Source: Marinobacter sp. F4216 (GTDB taxonomy: Bacteria > Pseudomonadota > Gammaproteobacteria > Pseudomonadales > Oleiphilaceae). Taken from it: a stretch of 64,000 nt of DNA. The notes under the pieces are model-generated. The model had not been told where the DNA came from and did not search any database. It saw only the letters and a program-made list of their open reading frames with translations. Each line of letters begins with the position of its first letter. Position 1 is the stretch's first letter. The stretch lies in contig NZ_JAIOUO010000003.1 in NCBI RefSeq assembly GCF_019931195.1, forward strand, positions 620,001-684,000, given 5' to 3'. Below, piece after piece: positions 9,672 to 19,967 of the stretch. The translations under genes and the position numbers were made by a program.

Positions 9672-10188
9672 GGTGATGCCCGTGGTTGTGGCTATGACCG
9701 TGACTATCACTGTGTCCGTGGGTATGGCCGTGGGAATGTCCCTGCCCTGCCTGGGCGTAGGCGCCGGGTTCTGGATCGAACTGGGCGGTGTGGTGGGTGA
9801 GTTTGGCCCCCTGGCGCTCGGCCAGTTCTTCCAGTACGTGATCTGGTGGGAAGCGTACCCAGCCGCCTTTGTCGTCGTGGCCGATGGCAAGGGTGACGTG
9901 GCGGTTGCCCAGGTGATAGCACAGGCGCGCCAGCGGCAGGCCAGCTTCGATTCGGGCGGTCACCACCGGTTCTTCAGCAGCACGGATGCGGATGATCTCG
10001 CCGGTTTTGGCTTGCAGCAGGTCGCCGTCCCGCAGTACCTGGCCCCGTTCCAGAAACAGGCCCACGTCCAGGTTGGTGACGGTGGTGGCACGCAGCCGGC
10101 CCCGGATGCGCAGCTCGTAGGGCAGGATGAGGCTATCGTGGATTTCGGTGCTGTCTACGTCGTTGATGCGTTGTGTCAGTTCCAACAT
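9655..10188 (-). CDS. ureE: Urease nickel metallochaperone UreE, His-rich tail
   Basis: A 177-residue nickel metallochaperone that hands Ni2+ to UreG. The N-terminal domain (LELTQRINDVD ... LPYELRIRGRLRATT) is followed by a ferredoxin-like metal-binding domain with LCYHLGNRHVTLAI, whose HxGNRH segment carries the conserved interface histidine. The last ~25 residues are a repetitive His/Gly tail (GHSHGHTHGHSDSHGHSHNHGHHHGHTH in part), as in Klebsiella-type UreE, probably for nickel storage. It overlaps the start of ureF. Confidence 0.96.
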   Translation of the reverse strand: MLELTQRINDVDSTEIHDSLILPYELRIRGRLRATTVTNLDVGLFLERGQVLRDGDLLQAKTGEIIRIRAAEEPVVTARIEAGLPLARLCYHLGNRHVTLAIGHDDKGGWVRFPPDHVLEELAERQGAKLTHHTAQFDPEPGAYAQAGQGHSHGHTHGHSDSHGHSHNHGHHHGHTH

Positions 10189-10212
10189 GTTGTTTTTCTC
10201 CTTCGTCCCGGC

Positions 10213-11916
<1,704 letters not shown>

Positions 11917-11953
11917 GCTTTCCCTCATTTTCCTTTTGGGAGCAAGAGCCAGC

Positions 11954-12045
11954 GGGACTGGCCTTCCGAAACACGCTCAAGCACATCCATGTGGCGCTTG
12001 AGCTTCACCATCCATGGCTCAGCACAGTTTCGGAAGGCCACTCCC
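11954..12045. repeat. Palindromic cloverleaf element, copy 2 (ureB-ureC gap)
   Basis: A 92-bp element with 19-bp terminal arms matching at 18 positions (GGGACTGGCCTTCCGAAAC against the complement of 12027-12045). The core shares most bases with copy 1: CGC-TCAAG-CACA-TCCA-TGTG-GCG, then CCA-TCCA-TGG. The arm sequence differs from copy 1, but its pairing is kept. The conserved strand is plus. Confidence 0.8.
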
Positions 12046-12066
12046 ACTCACTCCCCAAATTCCGAT

Positions 12067-12378
12067 TTAGCTGTCCAGTTTTCCCATGACTTCGCCGCGG
12101 AAGCCGTAGATTTCGCGGCCGCCAGCGAAGGGAATCAGGGTGACTTCGCGGGTCTGGCCCGGTTCGAAACGGATGGCCGTTCCGGCTGCGATGTCCAGCC
12201 GCAGGCCACGGGCCTTGGCGCGGTCAAAGTCGAGCGCCGGGTTGGCTTCGGCAAAGTGGTAGTGGGAACCGATCTGCACGGGGCGGTCGCCGGTGTTGGC
12301 CACTTCGATGGTGGTGCGTTCGCGGCCGGCGCAGAGTTCGATGTCGCCGTCCTGGATCTGGTATTCGCCGGGAATCAT
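12067..12378 (-). CDS. ureB: Urease beta subunit UreB
   Basis: A 103-residue structural subunit of the urease (alpha-beta-gamma)3 complex. It starts [19 protein letters not shown], the conserved UreB N-terminus, and contains [24 protein letters not shown] and the C-terminal [18 protein letters not shown] lies eight bases before this ATG. A GTG three codons upstream is in frame but sits almost on the ribosome site, so it is not preferred. ureA ends 12 bases upstream. Confidence 0.96.
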   Translation of the reverse strand: MIPGEYQIQDGDIELCAGRERTTIEVANTGDRPVQIGSHYHFAEANPALDFDRAKARGLRLDIAAGTAIRFEPGQTREVTLIPFAGGREIYGFRGEVMGKLDS

Positions 12379-12390
12379 CTCAGCCACTCC

Positions 12391-12693
12391 TCAAACAATA
12401 GGGTTATGAACCGTCACGAGTTTCGTGCCGTCGGGGAATGTCGCTTCCACCTGCACTTCGTGGATCATGTCGGCTACGCCGTCCATGACGTCATCCCGGG
12501 TGAGGATTTCGGTGCCGGAGCTCATCAGTTCGGCCACGGAGCGGCCTTCGCGGGCGCCTTCCATGATTTCGGCGCTGATCAGGGCGATGGCTTCCGGGTA
12601 GTTCAGCTTCAGGCCTTTGGCCTTGCGGCGTTCGGCGAGCAGTGCTGCGGTGAACAGCAGCAGCTTGTCTTTGTCTCTGGGCGTTAGCTCCAT
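12391..12693 (-). CDS. ureA: Urease gamma subunit UreA
   Basis: A 100-residue gamma subunit with the family features [44 protein letters not shown] and [18 protein letters not shown]. It has the normal length and GGAG seven bases before the ATG. It is the first of three structural subunits in the usual ABC order and is separated from ureD by a palindromic repeat. Confidence 0.97.
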   Translation of the reverse strand: MELTPRDKDKLLLFTAALLAERRKAKGLKLNYPEAIALISAEIMEGAREGRSVAELMSSGTEILTRDDVMDGVADMIHEVQVEATFPDGTKLVTVHNPIV

Positions 12694-12747
12694 TGCTCTA
12701 CTCCGTTGTTTGTTCTTTTAAATGCGAATAACTCACAGGATCGAGAG

Positions 12748-12853
12748 AAGTGGGCAGGTTCGTCCATTCGGGACCATCGGCAGCATGGATGCTGCCGCTG
12801 AGCTTACATGGACGTATTCACAGCGTGTCCCGGAGGGACGTACCTGCCCGCTT
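12748..12853. repeat. Palindromic cloverleaf element, copy 3 (ureD-ureA gap)
   Basis: A 106-bp element with 18-bp terminal arms matching at 16 positions (AAGTGGGCAGGTTCGTCC at the left). Read on the minus strand, the core has GCT-GTGAA-TACG-TCCA-TGTA-AGC, then CGGCAGCA-TCCA-TGCTGCCG. It is the same architecture as copies 1 and 2 but in the opposite orientation, so here the conserved strand equals the transcript. Confidence 0.75.
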
Positions 12854-12866
12854 CCCACTCCTAAAG

Positions 12867-13772
12867 TCACGTCAGCCAAATCCTTGGTATATGCGCTTCC
12901 AGCCCCGTAAGGCGCGGCCGCAGGATTTCCCAGGCCTGCTGACACAGGGCCCAGGCTTCGTTTCGTTCGTTGCCGAGATAACGCAACAGCACCACGCCCC
13001 GGCGCCGGGTAATCGCCCAGCGGTGATTCTCGGGCAGAGCCTCGCGCACCGCTTCGATGGCTTCGACTTCGTCTTCCAGCCCCACTGCCCAAAGCGTGGC
13101 CTGTACGGTGGCGCCACCCTGCCCCCATTTGCCGGCGAAACGCGGATGGTTGGGGTCAAGGGGCTGGCGCTCCAGCCACAGGGGCTGGCCGTCCATGGTC
13201 AGGCGGAATTGCTGTTCCAGGTGGCCAGACACAAACGGCAGGCGGCTGGCCGGGCGACCCAGGGCGAGGATTTCCCAGCCCAGTGTGCGGGCGCCCGTTT
13301 TCAATTCGATGGTGGTACTTTGCTCACCCCGGGAACCGTCAAAGGCCAGGGTTTCCTGGGGCAGGTATTCGAGAATGGCGTCTTTAGCCACGGTTAACTT
13401 GGTGTGCTGGCCCCAGGCCACGCCGTGGCTGTCAGCCTTGTAGAGCTTGGCGGCGGCGGGGGTGGTCAGCAGGGCGTGGGCACCCTCGCCTACCTCGGCT
13501 TCGATGCGCAGAACGTCGCCACTGACCAGACCACCGGGCGGGTGCAGCAGGTACACGTGGCAACAGCCTTCCGGGCCTTCCGGGTAGAACGGGCGCTGAA
13601 CCCGCAACGGCCCATGATGGTGCCGGCGGGTCAGGCGGGTAACGTTCCGTTCGCCCTCTTCCCGGGCAATAAACCCCAGGGACAGGGACGCGGCCCATTG
13701 CCGGTCGGTATCGAAGCGATGGCCCGAATCGTTGGCGGCTTCCTGGTTGCCGATGGGTTGAAACGCGGTCAT
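12867..13772 (-). CDS. ureD: Urease accessory protein UreD
   Basis: A 301-residue UreD/UreH scaffold that binds apourease and recruits UreF and UreG. Family motifs: LRVQRPFYPEGPEGCCHVYLLHPPGGLVSGD, LTTPAAAKLYK, LEYLPQETLAFDGSR and ALGRPASRLPF. The ATG overlaps the urtE stop by four bases (ATGA), so the urea importer and the urease genes form one continuous transcription unit and are probably translationally coupled. It is somewhat longer at the N-terminus than many UreD proteins. Confidence 0.96.
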   Translation of the reverse strand: MTAFQPIGNQEAANDSGHRFDTDRQWAASLSLGFIAREEGERNVTRLTRRHHHGPLRVQRPFYPEGPEGCCHVYLLHPPGGLVSGDVLRIEAEVGEGAHALLTTPAAAKLYKADSHGVAWGQHTKLTVAKDAILEYLPQETLAFDGSRGEQSTTIELKTGARTLGWEILALGRPASRLPFVSGHLEQQFRLTMDGQPLWLERQPLDPNHPRFAGKWGQGGATVQATLWAVGLEDEVEAIEAVREALPENHRWAITRRRGVVLLRYLGNERNEAWALCQQAWEILRPRLTGLEAHIPRIWLT

Positions 13773-14467
13773 ACGGTCAGGTGTTTTTTGATGAGTTCAT
13801 CGGACAGCTCGGTAATCTCGCCCTGGGCTACCGGGCGGCCTCGGTCGAGGATCGCAAAGCGGTCGGCGTATTTGCGGGCAAACGGCAGTTTCTGCTCCAC
13901 CAGCAGCACCGTCAGGCCGTCCTCGTCGATCAGCTTACGGATGACTTCACCGATCTGGGCGACGATGTTGGGCTGAATGCCTTCACCGGGTTCGTCCAGA
14001 ATCAGCAGGCGGGGTTCAATCACCAGAGCCCGGCCAATGGCCAGTTGCTGTTGCTGGCCGCCCGAGAGGTCACCGCCGCGGCGGTTTTTCATTTCTTTGA
14101 GCACGGGAAAGAGTTCGTACACCCGCTCCGGGATTTTCTTGCTGCCGTCGGCGCGAACCGCCAGGCCGGTGCGCAGGTTTTCTTCCACAGTCAGCAACGG
14201 GAATATCTGCCGGCCCTGGGGTACGTAGCCGATGCCTAGGCGCGGGCGGTCTTCCATTTTGCGGTTGGTGAGTTCCACATCCTGGGCGAATTCGATGGAG
14301 CCGCTTTTCGGGGTTTCTTCACCCATGATGCATTTCATCAGGGTGGTCTTGCCCACTCCATTCCGGCCCATCACGCAGGTGCATTTGCCCTGGGGCACAT
14401 CCAGATACAGATCCCAGAGGGTATGGCTTTCGCCGTAGAAATGGTTTAACTGGTCGATCTTCAGCAT
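13769..14467 (-). CDS. urtE: Urea ABC transporter ATP-binding protein UrtE
   Basis: A 232-residue ATPase of the branched-chain amino acid/urea ABC family. Walker A GRNGVGKTT, signature LSGGQQQQLAIGRAL, Walker B LLILDEPGEGIQP and the H-loop region are all present. The GEGIQPNIV sequence is typical of UrtE rather than LivF. GGAGG precedes the ATG. It is the last gene of urtABCDE and overlaps ureD. Confidence 0.95.
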   Translation of the reverse strand: MLKIDQLNHFYGESHTLWDLYLDVPQGKCTCVMGRNGVGKTTLMKCIMGEETPKSGSIEFAQDVELTNRKMEDRPRLGIGYVPQGRQIFPLLTVEENLRTGLAVRADGSKKIPERVYELFPVLKEMKNRRGGDLSGGQQQQLAIGRALVIEPRLLILDEPGEGIQPNIVAQIGEVIRKLIDEDGLTVLLVEQKLPFARKYADRFAILDRGRPVAQGEITELSDELIKKHLTV

Positions 14468-15291
14468 CAGGCTTCCTCCCCCAGATACACCTTGACGACT
14501 TCCGGGTCATTGGAGACCTGATCCATGGTGCCTTCCGCCAGCACACTGCCCTGGTGCAACACCGTCACCTTACGGGCGATGGAGCGGACGAAGCCCATGT
14601 CGTGCTCAACCACCACCACCGATTGCTTGCCGGCCAAGCTGGTGAGCAGTTCGGCAGTGCGTTCCATTTCCTGTTCGGTCATACCCGCCACCGGCTCGTC
14701 CACCAGCAACAGGCGGGGCTTCTGCATCAGCAGCATGCCGATTTCCAACCACTGTTTCTGGCCGTGGGAGAGAATGCCTGCTTCACGATCACGCAGCGGA
14801 GCCAGCCCAATCAGGGTCAGCACTTCGTCGATGCGATCACGCTGTTCGCCGGCCAGCTTCGAGGTGAGTGTCGGTAGTACCCGTTTGTCGGTAGCCATCG
14901 CCAGTTCAAGGTTTTCGAACACGGTGAGGGCTTCGAACACGGTAGGCTTCTGGAATTTGCGGCCGATGCCGAGGCTGGCGATGTCCGGCTCGTTCATCCT
15001 GAGCAGGTTATGACGACTGCCAAACCAGACTGAGCCAGTATCCGGGCGGGTTTTACCGGTGATGATGTCCATCATGGTGGTTTTGCCCGCGCCGTTGGGG
15101 CCGATAATGCAGCGCAGTTCGCCGTCGTCGATGGTGAGGTTCAGGTTATTGATGGCCTTGAAGCCATCGAAACTGACGCTGACGTCTTCCAGGTACAGAA
15201 TGCCGCCATGCCGGACGTCCACCGGGGAATGCTCTGGCACCAGGAATTCGAACACCCGGTCCCGGTTGGTCATTTCCTGGAAAATACTCAT
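14467..15291 (-). CDS. urtD: Urea ABC transporter ATP-binding protein UrtD
   Basis: A 274-residue ATPase pairing with UrtE. Walker A GPNGAGKTT, the LivG-like stretch GIGRKFQKPTVFEALTVFENL, signature LSHGQKQWLEIGMLL, Walker B LLLVDEPVAGMTEQE and the switch His in VVVEHDMGF are visible. The LSHGQKQWLEIGM version of the signature is typical of UrtD. It overlaps urtC by four bases and urtE by one. Confidence 0.95.
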   Translation of the reverse strand: MSIFQEMTNRDRVFEFLVPEHSPVDVRHGGILYLEDVSVSFDGFKAINNLNLTIDDGELRCIIGPNGAGKTTMMDIITGKTRPDTGSVWFGSRHNLLRMNEPDIASLGIGRKFQKPTVFEALTVFENLELAMATDKRVLPTLTSKLAGEQRDRIDEVLTLIGLAPLRDREAGILSHGQKQWLEIGMLLMQKPRLLLVDEPVAGMTEQEMERTAELLTSLAGKQSVVVVEHDMGFVRSIARKVTVLHQGSVLAEGTMDQVSNDPEVVKVYLGEEA

Positions 15292-16430
15292 GCGGTGGCC
15301 TCCTGCGCTGCGCCTGACGCATCCTTATCGTCGCTGTCATCCCGGCGGTCTGCTTTCTTTCGTTTGCTGAGCAGACCCGCAATACCTTTGGGCAGGAACA
15401 CGGTCACGAGCACAAACAACCCGCCCAGGGCGAACAGCCAAGCATCCGGCATGACTCCAGTAAAGACGGTCTTGGCGTAGTTCACCAGCAACGCGCCGAT
15501 CACCGCACCATACAGCGTTGCCCGGCCACCCAACGCGACCCACACCACAATCTCAATGGAGAACAGGGGCGAGAACTCGCTCGGGTTGATAATGCCCACC
15601 TGAGGCACGTACAGGGCACCGGCCACACCCGCCAGCATCGCGGAGATGACAAACACGAACAGCTGCACCCGCTCGACCCGGTAGCCGAGGAAGCGGGTTC
15701 TGGCTTCGGCATCCCGGCAGGCGACACTGACTCGCCCCAGCTTGCTGGTGACGATGGCGCGGCAGATCACGTAACCGATGGCGAGGGCGATACCGCTTGC
15801 GATGAACAAGCCGAGCCGCGTGGCGTTGGTGCGCAGGTCAAAGCCGAGGATGTCTTTGAAGTCGGTCAGGCCGTTGTTGCCGCCAAAGCCCATTTCGTTG
15901 CGGAAGAAGGCCAGCATCAGGGCAAAGGTGAGCGCCTGGGTGATGATGGAGAGATACACCCCGGTGACCCGGGAGCGGAAGGCCAGGAAGCCGAACACCA
16001 GCGCCAGCAGGCCCGGGGCCAGCAGCACCATGATGAAGGCGAACCAGGCCATGTCGAAGCCGTGCCAGTACCAGGGCAACTCCTGCCAGTTCAGGAACAC
16101 CATGAAGTCCGGCAGGATCGGATCGCCGTACACGCCCCGGTCGCCGATCTGGCGCATCAGGTACATGCCCATGGCGTAGCCGCCGAGGGCGAAGAAGGCA
16201 CCGTGCCCCAGGCTGAGGATACCCAGGTAACCCCAGACCAGATCCACCGCCACCGCCAGCAGCGCGTAGCAGAGGTATTTACCCAACAGCGTGACGGTGT
16301 AGGAGCTGACGTACAGGGCGCTGTCCTTGGGCATGGTGAGGTGCAGCACCGTCACCACCGCCAGCGCTGCGAACAGAACGCCAAGGAAGATTTGCGTGGA
16401 GCGTTCCTGGAAAGGTTTAGTTAGCCACAT
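15288..16430 (-). CDS. urtC: Urea ABC transporter permease UrtC
   Basis: A 380-residue polytopic permease of the LivM type with about ten hydrophobic helices. The conserved VDLVWGYLGILSLGHGAFFALGGYAMGMYLMRQIG is characteristic of UrtC, and FFRNEMGFGGNNGLTDFKDILGF follows. The C-terminal tail (KRKKADRRDDSDDKDASG) is charged and cytoplasmic. AGGGAC lies eight bases before the ATG, but part of this leader is the end of the inverted-repeat element at 16434-16609, so that element may supply the ribosome site. Confidence 0.95.
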   Translation of the reverse strand: MWLTKPFQERSTQIFLGVLFAALAVVTVLHLTMPKDSALYVSSYTVTLLGKYLCYALLAVAVDLVWGYLGILSLGHGAFFALGGYAMGMYLMRQIGDRGVYGDPILPDFMVFLNWQELPWYWHGFDMAWFAFIMVLLAPGLLALVFGFLAFRSRVTGVYLSIITQALTFALMLAFFRNEMGFGGNNGLTDFKDILGFDLRTNATRLGLFIASGIALAIGYVICRAIVTSKLGRVSVACRDAEARTRFLGYRVERVQLFVFVISAMLAGVAGALYVPQVGIINPSEFSPLFSIEIVVWVALGGRATLYGAVIGALLVNYAKTVFTGVMPDAWLFALGGLFVLVTVFLPKGIAGLLSKRKKADRRDDSDDKDASGAAQEATA

Positions 16431-16433
16431 AGC

Positions 16434-16609
16434 GGTGTCCCTTCTGGCTAATTATTTGATTCGCTGAGCCTCTGGGCACCTTGAGAGCAAGGCGCAGGGG
16501 CGAAGATTTGGTGGTTCCAAATCGAGACATTGCAACGCCGCTATCGAGGTGCACAGTGGCTCCCGCTAGCGCCTCGCAGTGGATTAAATAATTGGCTAGA
16601 TGGGACACC
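16434..16609. mobile_element. MITE-like element with 29-bp terminal inverted repeats
   Basis: A 176-bp noncoding element exactly fills the gap between the urtB stop and the urtC leader. Its ends, 16434-16462 and 16581-16609, are inverted repeats matching at 24 of 29 positions, both beginning GGTGTCCC and containing AATTATTT. A central hairpin, GATTTGG-TGGTT-CCAAATC (16505-16523), lies near the midpoint. It has no coding capacity and no clear target duplication. A MITE or REP-like element is the best reading; a structured regulatory RNA is the alternative. Confidence 0.6.
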
Positions 16610-18214
16610 TTATCCCTCCGCCGCACGGCCTTTCTGGGGAAAGAGTCCCCGGGGCCGCTTCTGGATGAACAGGATGATCAGGACCAGCACCATAATCTTG
16701 GCCAGCACGGCGCCCGCCCAGGGCTCCAGCAGCTGGTTGATGGTGCCCAGGGAAAGGCCCGCCAGCAAGGTGCCCCACAGGTTTCCGACACCGCCGAACA
16801 CCACCACCATGAACGAATCGATGATGTAGCTCTGGCCCAGGTTCGGGCCGACGTTGGTGATCTGCGACAGCGCCACGCCTGCCAATCCGGCGACGCCAGA
16901 ACCCAGTCCGAAGGTCAGGATGTCCACGCGGGTGGCGCGGATGCCCATAGACCGAGCCATAGCCCGATTCTGGGTGACGGCCCGCACTTCCAGGCCGAGG
17001 CGGGTTTTACGCATGATCAGCATCAGGCCGGCGAATACCACCAGCGCAAAGCCAATGACGTACATGCGGTTGAGGGTCAGGGACAGGGCTTCGTTGATCA
17101 TCACCGAACCGCTCATCCAGTCGGGGGTGACCACGGTGCGGTTGAGCGGGGAAATCACGGTGCGGACAAGCTGCTGCAGGATCAGGCTAATGCCGAATGT
17201 CGCCAGCAGGGTTTCCAGCGGGCGGCCTTTGAGATGCTGGATCACCGACCGTTCGATGGCGATGCCAGCCATGGCCGCCACCAGGAAACCGGCGGGAATC
17301 GACAGAATCAGCGCAAGGCCCGGCTGGCCCGGCAACAGTTGCTGCATGCCCCAGGTGGTGTAGGCTCCCAGCATGATGAGTTCGCCGTGGGCCATATTGA
17401 TCACGCCCATGACCCCGAAGGTAATAGCCAGGCCGATGGCCGCCAGCACCAGCACCGAACCCAGCGACAGACCGAAATACAGGGTTTCGGCCGCCCGGTT
17501 CAGTTTGAGTTTCTGTTCGATACTTTTCAGCGCGATCTTAGCCGCTGAAACCAGCTGCGGGTCGTCGCTGCGTGTGGCCTGCTGCAGCGCCGCTCGGGCC
17601 TCGGAGTTGAGGCTGCCGGACAATACCGCCACAGCGGCCACGTCGCCCAGCTCTTCCACCTGATAGATGGCCAGTGCTTCTGTCAGCGCCGCCTGAACCG
17701 ATCCACTCTCTTCAGCTTCGATCAGCTCCGGAAGGCGCTCGGCCAGGGAGCCGTCCACGCTGCCTTTAAGGGCGCGGGCGGCGGATAAACGTTTGCCCTT
17801 GTCGGGACTTTTCAGGTCAATGACTGACAGGATGCCTTCCAGCTCATTCCGCAGTGAGTTATTGACCCGAATGGTGTCGATGTCGCGGCGGGACAATTCA
17901 CCCAGATTCTCGCCGGTCAGGGCGCTGGCGACGGTCCAGTTCCGGCCACGATTCTTGAGAACGATGATGAAGTCGCCGCTCGATTCAATGCGGCCCAGTT
18001 TGTTGGCCGCGAAGGCTTCAAGCCAGCCTCGGGCACGCTCATCGCCGCTGCCGGCGATTTGATTGATCACGTCCTTTTTAGCGGCGAAGGAGGATTCCGC
18101 CAGTTGCGTCAGCAGCTGCTGGGCCTCCGAATCCTCCACTTGCGCGGAAACCAGACCGGGAGCGAATAAGAACCAGACAAGCAGAAGCTGACTGAGCCAT
18201 CGGATGATGCCCAT
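16610..18214 (-). CDS. urtB: Urea ABC transporter permease UrtB
   Basis: A 534-residue LivH-type permease. After a signal peptide (LLLVWFLFAPGLVSAQ) comes a ~200-residue periplasmic helical-repeat region characteristic of UrtB. Then come about eight membrane helices with GVMGVINMAHGELIMLGAYTTWGMQQ and GRPLETLLATFGISLILQQ. The start at 18214 (MGIIRWLSQLLLVW) has AGGA eight bases upstream; the in-frame ATG at 18232 has no ribosome site and is less likely. It is separated from urtA by 86 bases. Confidence 0.94.
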   Translation of the reverse strand: MGIIRWLSQLLLVWFLFAPGLVSAQVEDSEAQQLLTQLAESSFAAKKDVINQIAGSGDERARGWLEAFAANKLGRIESSGDFIIVLKNRGRNWTVASALTGENLGELSRRDIDTIRVNNSLRNELEGILSVIDLKSPDKGKRLSAARALKGSVDGSLAERLPELIEAEESGSVQAALTEALAIYQVEELGDVAAVAVLSGSLNSEARAALQQATRSDDPQLVSAAKIALKSIEQKLKLNRAAETLYFGLSLGSVLVLAAIGLAITFGVMGVINMAHGELIMLGAYTTWGMQQLLPGQPGLALILSIPAGFLVAAMAGIAIERSVIQHLKGRPLETLLATFGISLILQQLVRTVISPLNRTVVTPDWMSGSVMINEALSLTLNRMYVIGFALVVFAGLMLIMRKTRLGLEVRAVTQNRAMARSMGIRATRVDILTFGLGSGVAGLAGVALSQITNVGPNLGQSYIIDSFMVVVFGGVGNLWGTLLAGLSLGTINQLLEPWAGAVLAKIMVLVLIILFIQKRPRGLFPQKGRAAEG

Positions 18215-18300
18215 GGGTTGCGTCCTGTCCATGAGAGTTGGAGGGGCTGAGTTGCGAACGGGGCCAAAGCCCCGCCCGCAGTCAGGTCAGGCTTCGGCTA

Positions 18301-19599
18301 TTAGTTGGAAGCAACGTCAGCCTTGCCGCCACAAGTGCCGGTAACCACATTGAAGTTTCCGCACTCGAGAGGCTTGCGCCAGTCACTGATCAGGTCCTTG
18401 GAGTCTGGCAGGAAGTCAGACCAGGCATCGCCGGCAACGGTGGATGGAGTTTCCCAGACGACGGAGAACTGACCGTTATCCTGAATCTCACCAATCAGCA
18501 CCGGCTTGGTGATGTGGTGGTTCGGCATCATGGTGGCGTAACCACCGGTCAGGTTCGGTACGGCAACACCGATGATGGCGTCTTTCACCGCGTCTACGTC
18601 TGCAGTACCGGCCTTCTTGACCGCTTCGATGTACATGTTGAAGCCGATGTAGTGCGCTTCCATCGGGTCGTTGGTCACGGCGTCCTCTTTGCCGGTGTAA
18701 TCAACCCAGGCATCGATGAAGTCGTAGTTGGCATCCGCATCCACGCTCATGAAGTAGTTCCAGGCGGCCAGGTGCCCCACCAGAGGACCGGTATCGATAC
18801 CGGACAGCTCCTGCTCGCCTACCGAGAACGCAACAACCGGGATGTCAGCGGCGTCGATGCCCTGGTTACCCAGTTCGCGGTAGAAAGGCACGTTGGCGTC
18901 ACCGTTGATGGTAGACACCACCGCAGTCTTCTTGCCGGCGCTACCGAACTTCTTGATGTCGGACACGATGGACTGCCAGTTGGAGTGACCGAACGGCGTG
19001 TAGTTGATCATGATGTCGTCCGCGGCCACGCCCTTGTCCTTCAGGTAGGTCTCAAGGATCTTGTTGGTGGTACGTGGGTAGACGTAGTCGGTACCGGCCA
19101 GCACCCAGCGCTCAACGCCGATATCGTTCATCAGGTAATCCACGGCAGGAATGGCTTGCTGGTTGGGCGCGGCACCGGTGTAAAACACATTTTCGGAGGA
19201 TTCTTCACCCTCGTACTGAACCGGGTAGAACAGCAGGCCGTTCAGCTCTTCAACCACAGGAAGAACGGACTTGCGAGATACAGACGTCCAGTTACCGAAG
19301 ATAACGTCTACTTCTTCTTTTTCCAGCAATTCACGGGCTTTCTCGGCGAACAGCGGCCAGTTGGAGGCCGGGTCTACAACGACCGGCTCAAGCTGACGTC
19401 CCAGAACACCACCAGCTTCGTTCTGTTTTTCGATCAGCATCAGCATGGTGTCCTTCAATGTGGACTCACTGATGGCCATGGTGCCTGACAGGGAGTGCAG
19501 AATACCCACCTTGATGGGATCTTCAGCAGCAACAGAGTGCATAGACACTGACAGAGCCAGTGCCGAGAGACCTACCTTCACGTGTTTTTTGATGTTCAT
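18301..19599 (-). CDS. urtA: Urea ABC transporter substrate-binding protein UrtA
   Basis: A 432-residue periplasmic binding protein. The signal peptide is VGLSALALSVSMHSVAAED, and the mature protein begins PIKVGILHSLSGTMAISESTLKD, the UrtA family hallmark. Other family stretches are LFYPVQYEGEESSENVFYTGAAPNQQ and GTDYVYPRTTN. UrtA captures urea at low concentration and delivers it to UrtBC. It is the first gene of the urt-ure unit and is preceded by candidate sigma-54 and NtrC sites. Confidence 0.96.
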   Translation of the reverse strand: MNIKKHVKVGLSALALSVSMHSVAAEDPIKVGILHSLSGTMAISESTLKDTMLMLIEKQNEAGGVLGRQLEPVVVDPASNWPLFAEKARELLEKEEVDVIFGNWTSVSRKSVLPVVEELNGLLFYPVQYEGEESSENVFYTGAAPNQQAIPAVDYLMNDIGVERWVLAGTDYVYPRTTNKILETYLKDKGVAADDIMINYTPFGHSNWQSIVSDIKKFGSAGKKTAVVSTINGDANVPFYRELGNQGIDAADIPVVAFSVGEQELSGIDTGPLVGHLAAWNYFMSVDADANYDFIDAWVDYTGKEDAVTNDPMEAHYIGFNMYIEAVKKAGTADVDAVKDAIIGVAVPNLTGGYATMMPNHHITKPVLIGEIQDNGQFSVVWETPSTVAGDAWSDFLPDSKDLISDWRKPLECGNFNVVTGTCGGKADVASN

Positions 19600-19663
19600 T
19601 GTGCGTCATCCTTCCAGTGGTTGTCGTGAGATTGTTAGTTCTTCTTTAACGCACACCGAAGAC

Positions 19664-19679
19664 TGCATTAGCCGTTCCA
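19664..19679 (-). promoter_or_regulatory. Candidate sigma-54 promoter of urtA
   Basis: On the minus strand TGGAACGGCTAATGCA matches TGGCACG-N4-TTGCW at 10 of 12 specified positions, with the invariant GG and GC separated by exactly ten bases. The predicted start of transcription is about 50 bases before the urtA ATG. Urea uptake is classically nitrogen-regulated, which fits. Confidence 0.55.
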
Positions 19680-19715
19680 CATTTAAAATTTCACATTAAT
19701 TTTCATAAGCTTAAC

Positions 19716-19725
19716 TGGTATACAA
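19716..19725. promoter_or_regulatory. Possible GntR-type operator
   Basis: TGGTATACAA is a GTATAC-centred dyad of the kind bound by FadR-subfamily GntR proteins. It lies about 117 bases upstream of urtA and before the divergent GntR gene. It is short and degenerate, so the call is tentative. Confidence 0.3.
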
Positions 19726-19797
19726 GGCTGTATTCACCGCCTCAGAACCATTTTCCATACCCTGTAGCGCACCAAAACCGGATAAAAAGTAACCGCA

Positions 19798-19814
19798 TGC
19801 GCCCTATTGGTGCG
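19798..19814. promoter_or_regulatory. Candidate NtrC enhancer site
   Basis: TGCGCCCTATTGGTGCG fits the NtrC dyad TGCACC-N5-GGTGCA with only the A/T flanks changed. A weaker half-site (GCACC at 19769-19773) lies 29 bases to the left. It sits about 120 bases upstream of the urtA sigma-54 element and 75 upstream of the plus-strand one, a normal enhancer distance for both. Confidence 0.55.
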
Positions 19815-19887
19815 CCAGTATTCTGCCTGCCCCATCACCAATCCTGTAAACCAATGAAAAACATAGAGATAAAACACAAATCACTGG

Positions 19888-19903
19888 TGGCATGAGCTTT
19901 GCG
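19888..19903 (+). promoter_or_regulatory. Candidate sigma-54 promoter of the GntR regulator gene
   Basis: TGGCATGAGCTTTGCG matches TGGCACG-N4-TTGCW except at position 6 and the last base, with correct GG-N10-GC spacing. It lies 65 bases before the GntR ATG, pointing toward it. Confidence 0.5.
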
Positions 19904-19967
19904 GACCGAAGGTAGAGATCCAGTCAGCTCGCCCAATCACGACCTCACGTCACGGAGAAACCGTGCA

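Noticed and set aside
9681..9890. N-terminal extension of ureF with a Thr/Pro-rich sequence
   Set aside because: It is the overlapping image of the ureE histidine-rich tail; the conserved UreF sequence starts at 9671.
16431..16609. Guanidine (ykkC) or another known riboswitch before urtC
   Set aside because: No ykkC consensus blocks are visible, and the segment is bounded by long terminal inverted repeats, which favours a mobile element.
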